Shown here one piece after another: positions 57,836 through 64,000 of a stretch of DNA of 64,000 nucleotides. The notes below the pieces were generated by a model. It made no database searches. It had not been told where the DNA came from and worked only from the letters and a program-made list of their open reading frames with translations. The stretch comes from Hymenobacter aerilatus (GTDB lineage Bacteria > Bacteroidota > Bacteroidia > Cytophagales > Hymenobacteraceae). The stretch is from contig NZ_CP095053.1 in NCBI RefSeq assembly GCF_022921095.1, positions 2,088,501-2,152,500 of the forward strand, given 5' to 3'. The translations under genes were made by a program, and so were the position numbers. Position 1 is the first letter of the stretch. Each line of letters starts with the position of its first letter.

Positions 57836-59293
57836 ATGGCTCACTGCTTCTTATTTGCGCCGTTTGCAGACGCCGCTCGACAACGGCAGTATGAGGCGGT
57901 GTGCGAGGTACTAGAATTAGAGGTAGCCGCTCCTACCACGCTGCTGCTGGGCAATTTAGACGCTGTAGGCATTGCCTTGGATGCTGTGGTCATACGGCCG
58001 CGTAGTATTACGGCGCTGGTGCTGGAACCACGCAACGGCCACCTGAGCGTGCCTACCCTAGAGTACGGCGCCTGGAAGCTGAACGGGCAACCGCTGCCTG
58101 GTCGGTCGGGGGCCGATAATCCGTTTGATCAATACCAGCAAAATCAAGCAAAACTGGCGACTTGGCTAAGTCAGGAGCTGCACCAGCCGGCAGCCGAGCT
58201 GCCGCCCCTCACGGGCATGGTGCTGTTTGAGGCGCCGCTGTCGTTTGGGCCAGAAGTAGAGCGGCAGCTGCGCCACTACCCCGGCGCCGGGGACTTTCAG
58301 CTGCTGAGCAACCCGCAACTGCTGCCGCGGCGCTTGTGGCAACTGGCGCAACCCGAAGCGCTACTAGCCGAGCACGAGCTACAAGAGTGGGCCACCCGCC
58401 TGATGGATTCGTACCAAACCGATGACCTGACTGACGACCCGGCACCTGCCGAAACCGAAGCAGCCGCTGGCTTCTGGACGCGCAAGCTACGGCAGTTTTG
58501 GGGGTGGCTGGGGGCCGAAGACGTACCTGCCGACCCACCCTACGGAGCACCCCTACCCATGCAGCCGGCCGAGCAGCAGCAGGAGCAGCAACGGTTGGAG
58601 CAGCTACGCCAGGAGCTACAGCAGCAGCTTGTCCAGCAGCAACAAGCCGCCGCCACACGCGAAGCGGGACAGGCGCAGGAGCTGGAACGGCTGCGGCAGC
58701 AGGTAGCCCAGACCGAGCAATCAGACGCGGCGCGACGGGCCGAGCAGCAGCAGAAAGCGCTGGAAGAGGCCCTGCGCACCGTACGCGCCGAAGCCGCCGC
58801 CCGCAACGAGGAGTTGGATGCCCGCATTCAGCAGCTTAGCAAGCTACTGGAGCAGCTACGCCACCCGGCCGCTACTCCACTGCTCCAGCCCCCGCTGCCA
58901 ACCGCCGCGCAGCCCTCGCGCCCCACTGCTCCGCACACCTTGCCTCCCCCTGGGCGACCTGCAAAATCCCAGTCCTTGGTTCGTCTCGAACGCATAGGCT
59001 TGCTCGTGCTGGTCCTGTTGCTGGGATTGGTAGTGGGCATTGGTGGGGTGAAATACTTCACCCGCCCGGCCGAGCGCCCGCATGCCCCTACCCGGTCGGC
59101 TCGACACACGCCTGCTCCCACGGAGGAAACTGAGGCCGCTCCCGACTCCATTGCAGCTGATGATTCTGTTGCGGCCCCGGCCACGCTGCCCGAGCCGGAA
59201 ATACTGAACGAGGAGGAGCTAGAGCCGCAGGACCCGGAGCAGATTATGCGGCCGCCATCCGATAGCGCTGCCCGCGCCCTCGAAAATGAGTAG
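57836..59293 (+). CDS. NERD-like domain, coiled-coil and C-terminal membrane helix protein
   Basis: A 485-residue protein that I do not recognise as a named family. The N-terminus (about 35-110) reads like a NERD-type nuclease-related domain: LLLGNLDAVGIALDAVVIRP, then ITALVLEPRNGHL (position of the catalytic-like E-x-K replaced by E-P-R), then NPFDQYQQNQAKLATWL. A long Gln/Glu/Arg-rich coiled coil spans about 240-345. A Pro-rich hinge follows, then one membrane helix (about 385-407, LLVLVLLLGLVVGIGGV). The C-terminal region is acidic. If NERD holds, this could be a tail-anchored defence or repair protein. No partner gene is seen. Confidence 0.72.
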   Translation: MAHCFLFAPFADAARQRQYEAVCEVLELEVAAPTTLLLGNLDAVGIALDAVVIRPRSITALVLEPRNGHLSVPTLEYGAWKLNGQPLPGRSGADNPFDQYQQNQAKLATWLSQELHQPAAELPPLTGMVLFEAPLSFGPEVERQLRHYPGAGDFQLLSNPQLLPRRLWQLAQPEALLAEHELQEWATRLMDSYQTDDLTDDPAPAETEAAAGFWTRKLRQFWGWLGAEDVPADPPYGAPLPMQPAEQQQEQQRLEQLRQELQQQLVQQQQAAATREAGQAQELERLRQQVAQTEQSDAARRAEQQQKALEEALRTVRAEAAARNEELDARIQQLSKLLEQLRHPAATPLLQPPLPTAAQPSRPTAPHTLPPPGRPAKSQSLVRLERIGLLVLVLLLGLVVGIGGVKYFTRPAERPHAPTRSARHTPAPTEETEAAPDSIAADDSVAAPATLPEPEILNEEELEPQDPEQIMRPPSDSAARALENE

Positions 59294-59462
59294 CCGACGG
59301 CGGGTGGCCGCCTTGCGTGGTTCTGGCGTATACCCAGCTAATTGCACGTTAACTTCTCCCAAGAAAATAGCTGGGCATGCCTTCCTGGGATTGGGCAGTA
59401 TGGGCGTTCCTGGGGCTACCCATCCAGGTGCTTCGAGCAGGTTTTTCGCTCACGGGTAACAA

Positions 59463-59512
59463 CGCTTCGCTAAGCGTGAGATGGCACTTTGCAAGCGCAG
59501 GATAACAGGCGA
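59463..59512. repeat. Degenerate dispersed palindrome remnant
   Basis: AACGCTTCGCTAAGCGTGAGA and GCACTTTGCAAGCGCAGGATAACAGG are recognisable decayed words of family A. Confidence 0.4.
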
Positions 59513-59526
59513 AAATAAACGATACA

Positions 59527-59560
59527 ACAAAAAAGCCCGGCTGAAACAACCGGGCCTTTC
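59527..59560 (-). terminator. Terminator downstream of the fasciclin gene
   Basis: CCCGG and CCGGG-type stem (AAAGCCCGG..CCGGGCCTTT), followed on the - strand by TTTTTTG. Confidence 0.8.
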
Positions 59561-59584
59561 CAACCAATCAGGAAATCGTTGATA

Positions 59585-60235
59585 TTATTCAGCAGTGGGC
59601 AGCAGCACACCGTCGATGACGTGGGTTACGCCGTTGTTGGAAACTACATCAGCAGTCTGCACTGTGGCAGGCGCATCTTTACCGTTGCTGATCATCACTT
59701 TACCACCTTGCACCGAGATTTTCACTTTCTCGCCGTTCATGGTAGTCAGTTCTTGTCCGTCTTTTAGATCGGCTGCCAGCAGGCGGCCCTGGATAACATG
59801 GTAAGTGAGCACACCTTTCAGCTTCTCCTTGCTCTCAGGCTTCATCAAGCCAGCCAGCGCCCCTTTGGGCAGCTTATCGAAAGCGGCGTTGGTGGGGGCA
59901 AATACGGTGAAAGGGCCGGGGCCGCTCAGGGTACCGTCGAGGCCGGCGGCTTGTACGGCTTTCACCAGCGTGCTCACGCTGGGCGCCATCACGGCATTCT
60001 GCACAATGGATTTATCCGGCGTCATGGGCACACCGTCTACCAGCACGCCCTCGGGCTTGCCCATGCGCGACGAGTCGTTGGGCATGGTGGCTACCGTGTC
60101 GGTCATAGCCGATTCGGTGCCGGGAGCTTCGGTGGTGGTGTCAGCTCCTTTGTTGTTGTCGCAGCTAGTCAGGCCAAACCCTACCGAGGCAACCGCGCAA
60201 AGCGCCAGGAAAGAAGTACGAAACGTCTTTTTCAT
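59585..60235 (-). CDS. Fasciclin (FAS1) domain lipoprotein
   Basis: A 216-residue lipoprotein from ATG 60235. The signal peptide ends in the lipobox GLTSC (Cys about residue 25). A Thr/Asp-rich spacer (about 26-65) precedes one FAS1 domain (about 80-213): AVQAAGLDGTLSGPGPFTVFAPTNAAFDKLP, VLTYHVIQG, then VVSNNGVTHVIDGVLLP. FAS1 proteins mediate adhesion or ligand binding outside the cell. The longer frame to 60292 adds a non-signal leader and is rejected. Confidence 0.93.
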   Translation of the reverse strand: MKKTFRTSFLALCAVASVGFGLTSCDNNKGADTTTEAPGTESAMTDTVATMPNDSSRMGKPEGVLVDGVPMTPDKSIVQNAVMAPSVSTLVKAVQAAGLDGTLSGPGPFTVFAPTNAAFDKLPKGALAGLMKPESKEKLKGVLTYHVIQGRLLAADLKDGQELTTMNGEKVKISVQGGKVMISNGKDAPATVQTADVVSNNGVTHVIDGVLLPTAE

Positions 60236-60375
60236 AAAGACAGCAAATGAAAATGAGGGTTGAAGAAGGGAGTTGTTTGGCCCGAAAGCCACCGCAAGCT
60301 CGCCTACGGTGGCCGTTCTACCAAATACCTACGACGCGGAAGTAGCAGCCGGATTTCCTACCCCCGCAATTTGGT

Positions 60376-60383
60376 TACTTTTG
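60376..60383 (+). promoter_or_regulatory. -7 promoter element (TACTTTTG) for the cyclophilin gene
   Basis: Exact TAnnTTTG match 60 nt before ATG 60443, inside the rejected upstream frame. Confidence 0.6.
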
Positions 60384-60442
60384 CAGAGCTGCTACTTGCG
60401 TGGCAGACATCATTTCCACCCATCTCACCTTCCGTTTTTCAT

Positions 60443-60901
60443 ATGAAAACCGCTGAAATCCACACCAATAAAGGGGTAATGAAAGTAGAGTTCTACGAGC
60501 AAGACGCCCCCAAAACTGTAAAGAACTTCACCGACCTGGCCCAAAAAGGCTTCTATGATGGGCTGAAGTTTCACCGCGTTATCCCCAACTTCGTGATTCA
60601 GGGCGGCTGCCCCAACTCGCGCGATGGCGCGAAGGGCACCCCCGGCACCGGCGGCCCCGGCTATAAAATTGACTGCGAGCTGACCGGCGACCATCAGTAC
60701 CACGAGCGCGGCGCCCTGAGCATGGCCCACGCCGGCCGCAACACTGGTGGCAGCCAGTTCTTTATTGTGCACGACCGTCAGAACACTGCCCACCTCGACC
60801 GCAACCACACCGTATTCGGCAAAGTGGTAGAGGGCGTAGACGTAATCGACCAGATTCGCGCCAACGATACCATCGAGAAGATTGTGGTGAACGAGGCGTA
60901 G
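60443..60901 (+). CDS. Peptidyl-prolyl cis-trans isomerase, cyclophilin type
   Basis: A 152-residue single-domain cyclophilin from ATG 60443 (MKTAEIHTNKGVMKVEFYE). Signature FHRVIPNFVIQGGCP (about 50-64) has the catalytic Arg and the Phe/Gln of the active site. GGSQFFIVH and HTVFGKVVEGVDVID follow. It speeds proline isomerisation during protein folding. No signal peptide is seen, so it is cytoplasmic. The end is close to the typical PpiB length. A terminator follows. Confidence 0.95.
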   Translation: MKTAEIHTNKGVMKVEFYEQDAPKTVKNFTDLAQKGFYDGLKFHRVIPNFVIQGGCPNSRDGAKGTPGTGGPGYKIDCELTGDHQYHERGALSMAHAGRNTGGSQFFIVHDRQNTAHLDRNHTVFGKVVEGVDVIDQIRANDTIEKIVVNEA

Positions 60902-60923
60902 CCGTTACTGCCTCCCCTCCGAA

Positions 60924-60958
60924 AGGCTCTGCTTCCTGATGGCTAGCAGAGCCTTTTT
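60924..60958 (+). terminator. Rho-independent terminator after the cyclophilin gene
   Basis: AGGCTCTGCT (60924-60933) pairs with AGCAGAGCCT (60945-60954), followed by TTTT. Confidence 0.88.
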
Positions 60959-61032
60959 ATTTTCAATTCATTCAACTGCATCCTTGATTCGTTCGTATTT
61001 ATCAGCAACACAGCCTTTTTATTGCCCTCATT

Positions 61033-61281
61033 ATGAAATTCTCTCACAAAGCTTCTCTGCTAGCCCTACTCTCCATTGGCTCGTTAAGTGGCTGTTCTGC
61101 GTTTCGCTCCGATGCTAATTCCAGCAATCCGGTAGTAGCAGAGCAAGCACGACGGGTGAACGACCTGGAAAGGGAAGTAAAAGACCAAGACCGCATTGTA
61201 GACTCGGAGAAAGCCAAGCTGAAATCTCTTAAATACCAACTGAAAAGCGCCAGAGCGGAGTTAAAAGCCCGTAAGCTATAA
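61033..61281 (+). CDS. Small lipoprotein with coiled coil
   Basis: An 82-residue protein. The signal peptide with lipobox LSGC (Cys about residue 21) is followed by an all-helical, charged heptad-like segment (ARRVNDLEREVKDQDRIVDSE, then KAKLKSLKYQLKSARAELK). It resembles Lpp-type small structural lipoproteins in size and style, but no specific family was recognised. Its gene is followed at once by a strong terminator. Confidence 0.78.
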   Translation: MKFSHKASLLALLSIGSLSGCSAFRSDANSSNPVVAEQARRVNDLEREVKDQDRIVDSEKAKLKSLKYQLKSARAELKARKL

Positions 61282-61304
61282 TTTTTCGCTTTTGCTTTTT
61301 GCAT

Positions 61305-61345
61305 AACAACGCCCCGGCTAGCACTAGCCGGGGCGTTGTTATTTT
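61305..61345 (+). terminator. Rho-independent terminator after the small lipoprotein gene
   Basis: 17-bp inverted repeat (61305-61321 and 61324-61340), then ATTTT. Confidence 0.88.
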
Positions 61346-61455
61346 GTATTGGACGAGCCGTAGAGACGCATCCTTGCATCTCGGCATGGCTGAAGTTGTG
61401 TGCGGGCGCGAGTCGTTCAACGACGAGACGCCAAGAAGCGTCTCGACGGGGAATA
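61346..61455. repeat. Dispersed repeat, family D (GTAGAGACGCATCCTTGC...)
   Basis: GAGACGCATCCTTGCATCTC and GAGACGCCAAGAAGCGTCTC bracket an inner CGAGTCGTTCAACGACGAG. A fragment (GCCGTAGAGAGGCATCCT) recurs at 57771. It is a looser palindrome than families A-C. Confidence 0.6.
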
Positions 61456-61495
61456 AAACACACGCCCCGCGCATCTTCCGATACGCGGGGCGTTT
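61455..61495 (-). terminator. Terminator downstream of the MoxR-type gene
   Basis: 10-bp GC stem (61462-61471 and 61484-61493), followed on the - strand by GTGTTTTATT. Confidence 0.75.
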
Positions 61496-61521
61496 CTACT
61501 CTACTATCTTACGCTCCTACC

Positions 61522-63051
61522 CTACCGGCGCTTGCGCTTGCGCGACGATTGGTAGTCCTCGTCGTCATCGTCATCATCCCCGAAGTTGGGCATGGTGAAC
61601 ATGCTGCTGAGCAGGTCCTTGAACTGGGCGCCAGCCGTGAGGCGGTTGCGCGAAATCAGGCTGTGCTCGGCCATGCCGTGCAGGGCAAACTCCATCCAGA
61701 AATGGCGGTTTTCCTTGCTCAGCTCGCTGGGCACGCTCTGCTGTACCAGGTCTTGTAGGCCGGGCACCACGTCGAGCACCTTGCGGTAATCCTCGTCGGA
61801 GGCGTCGTGCAGCAGGTCGATGGTGCGCGAGCCAAACCAGTCCTGAATGGCTTTGTACGGGTTAGGCTTATCCTTTTGCTTCTTCGACTTTTCGGGGTCG
61901 GGGAAGTAGTTCAGGAACTGCGTGCGCAGGGCCTTGCCCATCAGCTTCTCAGCCACAATGCCGGCGCCTTCCTGCTCGCCCTCGTACACCAACTCTACCT
62001 TGCCCGTGACGGCCGGCACAGCGCCGATGAAGTCGGCAATGCGCACGTAGGTGTTCTTCTCGCCGTTGATGAGCGCACGGCGCTCGGCGGCGGCAATTAC
62101 CTGCTCGTAGGCCGAGATAGTAAGTCGGGCCGACACGCCCGATTTAGCATCTACGTACTCCGAGCCGCGGGCCTCAATGGCTACTTGCTCTACCAAGTCG
62201 TGTACGATTTCGTTGGTGGTCACCAAGCCGCGCTGCTCCTCTTTGATGCGGGCTTCCTGCTTGGTGATGCGCTTCCCAATTTCGATGCTCTTAGGGTAGT
62301 GCGTGATAATTTGTGCGTCGATGCGGTCCTTCAGCGGCGTCACGATGCTGCCGCGGTTGGTATAGTCCTCGGGGTTAGCAGTGAAGACAAACTGGATGTC
62401 CAAGGGTAGGCGCACTTTAAAGCCGCGAATCTGGATGTCGCCTTCCTGCAAGATGTTGAACAATGACACCTGAATACGGGCCTGCAAGTCGGGCAGCTCG
62501 TTGATAACGAAAATGCCCCGGTGCGCCCTAGGAATCAGCCCGAAGTGGATCACCCGCTCGTCGGAATAGGGCAGCTTCAGGGTAGCAGCTTTGATGGGGT
62601 CGGCGTCGCCGATAAGGTCAGCCACCGATACATCGGGGGTAGCCAGCTTCTCGGTGTAGCGCTCGTCGCGGTGCAGCCAGGAAATAGGCGTATCGTCGCC
62701 TTTTTCCTCGATGAGGTTGCGAGCGAATACTGATAGCGGCTGCAAGGGGTCGTCGTTCAACTCGGAGCCTTCCACTACTGGAATGTACTCATCGAGTAAG
62801 CCCACCAGCAGGCGGGCAATACGGGTTTTAGCCTGTCCGCGCAAGCCCAGCATGTTGATGTGGTGCCCGGCCAAAATGGCGCGTTGCAGGTCAGGAATAA
62901 CGGTTTCCTCGTAGCCATAGATGCCAGGAAACACTTCTTCTTTGGAGCGAAGCTTGGCAATCAGGTTGTCGCGCAACTCCTGTTTCACGGAGCGGGGCTG
63001 GTAACCAGACTGTTTCAGTTCGCCGAGGGTCTTGAGGGTAGGTTGAGTCAT
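61522..63051 (-). CDS. MoxR-type AAA+ ATPase (Mg-chelatase subunit I-like)
   Basis: A 509-residue AAA+ ATPase from ATG 63051 (MTQPTLKTLGELKQSGYQPRS). Walker A is GLRGQAKT (about 69-76), Walker B region HRGIFVINELPDLQ, sensor 1 in FTANPEDYTNRG and sensor 2 in the later helix-rich part. It is longer than plain MoxR (about 330) because of a helical C-terminal extension ending in an acidic Asp run and RKRKRR. These pairs with a VWA protein, encoded next on the same strand, act as chaperone-like complexes for metal insertion or remodelling. Substrate unknown. Confidence 0.88.
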   Translation of the reverse strand: MTQPTLKTLGELKQSGYQPRSVKQELRDNLIAKLRSKEEVFPGIYGYEETVIPDLQRAILAGHHINMLGLRGQAKTRIARLLVGLLDEYIPVVEGSELNDDPLQPLSVFARNLIEEKGDDTPISWLHRDERYTEKLATPDVSVADLIGDADPIKAATLKLPYSDERVIHFGLIPRAHRGIFVINELPDLQARIQVSLFNILQEGDIQIRGFKVRLPLDIQFVFTANPEDYTNRGSIVTPLKDRIDAQIITHYPKSIEIGKRITKQEARIKEEQRGLVTTNEIVHDLVEQVAIEARGSEYVDAKSGVSARLTISAYEQVIAAAERRALINGEKNTYVRIADFIGAVPAVTGKVELVYEGEQEGAGIVAEKLMGKALRTQFLNYFPDPEKSKKQKDKPNPYKAIQDWFGSRTIDLLHDASDEDYRKVLDVVPGLQDLVQQSVPSELSKENRHFWMEFALHGMAEHSLISRNRLTAGAQFKDLLSSMFTMPNFGDDDDDDEDYQSSRKRKRR

Positions 63052-63150
63052 ATAGTAGGAGCACGTTGCACGCACCCATCGTTGAACGAAATGATTAGGG
63101 AGATGTCAAGTATATACGCTTCGGTGGTAGGCGAGCCTGTGTAATACGCC

Positions 63151-64000
63151 TTACAAAGTCTTGCGACGATTCTTTTTGTAATCCTCAAACACTAGGTGCC
63201 CCAGCCCTTTCAGACCGCTGTAGTAGGCTTTGCCCTGGTTCACCTCCGTAAACTCCTCCACAAACTGCCGCAGGTAGGGGTCTTGGGCAATCATGAAGGT
63301 GGTAATGGGAATTTTGAGGCGACGGGCGGCGGCGGCCAGGTTCAAGGTTTTATTGACCACTTTACGGTCGAGGCCGAAGCTGTTTTTGTAGTAGCCGGTA
63401 GGCTCCTTCAGGCAGGTAGGCTTGCCGTCGGTAATCATGAAGATCTGCTTGTTGGCAGTTTTGCGCTTGCGCAGCAGGTCCATGGCCAGCTCCAGACCGG
63501 CTACCGTGTTGGTATGGTAGGGGCCTACTTGCAGGTAGGGCAAATCCTTCACCTTGATTTCCCAAGCATCGTTGCCAAATACGATGACGTCGAGGAAGTC
63601 CTTAGGGTACTTCTGCTTCACCAATTCGGCCAGGGCCATGGCTACCTTTTTGGCGGGCGTAATGCGGTCCTCGCCATACAGAATCATGGAGTGCGAGATG
63701 TCAATCATCAACACTGTGCTGGTCTGGGTTTTGTGCTCGGTGTCGCGCACTTCCAGGTCGCCCTCAGTCAGCATAAAGTCGCCGCTGAGGCCGTGGTTGA
63801 GCTGGGCATTGCGTAGCGATTCAGTCATCTGAATCTGCTCCAGCGTGTCGCCGAACTGGTAGTCGCGCATGTCGGTGCCCATCTCGTCGCCCTGGCCCGA
63901 GTGGGGCGTGCGGTGGTTACCACTGTTGCCCTTTTTGAGCTTGCCGAAGATTTCCTCCAGCGCCGATTTGCGGATGTTCTGCTCGCTTTTGGCCGTGATG
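63151..64000 (-). CDS. VWA-domain protein (ChlD-like), 5' end outside window
   Basis: The open frame runs off the right edge, giving at least 282 residues. Near the visible N-terminus is a Lys/Gly/His-rich linker (LKKGNSGNHRTPHSGQGDE), then the VWA domain (about 110-270): MIDAS DISHS in VLMIDISHSMILYG, the Thr of the TDGKPT loop (MITDGKPTCLKE), and VFGNDAWEIKVKD. It is the partner of the MoxR-type gene, which lies 99 nt downstream. An internal ATG at 63882 was listed as a possible start but the frame continues in sequence beyond it. Confidence 0.85.
   Translation of the reverse strand, partial: ITAKSEQNIRKSALEEIFGKLKKGNSGNHRTPHSGQGDEMGTDMRDYQFGDTLEQIQMTESLRNAQLNHGLSGDFMLTEGDLEVRDTEHKTQTSTVLMIDISHSMILYGEDRITPAKKVAMALAELVKQKYPKDFLDVIVFGNDAWEIKVKDLPYLQVGPYHTNTVAGLELAMDLLRKRKTANKQIFMITDGKPTCLKEPTGYYKNSFGLDRKVVNKTLNLAAAARRLKIPITTFMIAQDPYLRQFVEEFTEVNQGKAYYSGLKGLGHLVFEDYKKNRRKTL

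Noticed and set aside
1-64000. tRNA, rRNA or riboswitch genes
   Set aside because: I looked for cloverleaf-like and conserved leader patterns in the gaps and found none I could defend. A covariance-model scan (tRNAscan-SE, Infernal/Rfam) would settle it.

Overview
The window looks like part of a chromosome from a Hymenobacter-like bacterium (Bacteroidota, Cytophagales). This is inferred from four things: a GC-rich genome; recurrent Bacteroidota-type promoter elements (TAnnTTTG) just upstream of starts; type IX secretion system (T9SS) parts, namely a PorT-like barrel, a PorE-like OmpA protein and a secreted hydrolase with a C-terminal sorting domain; and families typical of the phylum (DUF5606, DUF2851, DUF4197, Kdo transferase, menaquinone methyltransferase). 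It reads as core, mostly housekeeping chromosome. I see no prophage, insertion sequence, CRISPR array, rRNA or tRNA gene.

Layout. 1-5.5 kb: tail of an ABC ATPase, a broken Uma2 endonuclease, an aspartate-rich protein, a DUF4197 protein, cinA and a lipoyl-dependent E2 acyltransferase. 5.6-18.5 kb: S9 peptidase, valS, a ferredoxin divergent from a LuxC-type acyl-CoA reductase, nucleoside phosphorylase, trhO, a hexapeptide acetyltransferase, a polytopic membrane protein and DUF2851. 18.7-29.3 kb: lolA and ftsK, a second large polytopic protein, a ferric-reductase-like flavoprotein, xerD and a T9SS-secreted serine hydrolase. 29.6-39.3 kb: aroQ, a class V aminotransferase, MarC, rnhA, DUF389, trmN6, a two-gene ABC exporter, a saccharopine dehydrogenase-like enzyme and a lipase-like hydrolase. 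39.4-45.2 kb: NIPSNAP protein, a membrane protein followed by a LytS/LytTR two-component pair, cdd and esterase, and an SDR. 45.3-50.4 kb: porT-ubiE, the PorE-like protein and engB. 50.5-64 kb: TonB-like protein, DUF5606, fbp, aspartate kinase, PerR-like regulator with peroxiredoxin, waaA, rsgA, a NERD-like coiled-coil membrane protein, fasciclin lipoprotein, cyclophilin, a small lipoprotein, and a MoxR-type ATPase upstream of a VWA protein that runs off the right edge.

Genes that work together: perR-like with peroxiredoxin (peroxide defence); LytS with LytTR (two-component signalling); ABC ATPase with permease (overlapping); ubiE with porT (overlapping); MoxR with VWA (AAA+/VWA chaperone pair); ftsK with xerD (chromosome dimer resolution, 4 kb apart).

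The most unusual signal is not a gene. About fifteen intergenic gaps carry long imperfect-to-perfect palindromes of a few modular families. Their two arms vary together from copy to copy, and in several copies the palindrome extends into flanking sequence. A second genome-wide oddity is strong enrichment of the heptamer CCTACCC/GGGTAGG, which appears to shape synonymous codon choice.
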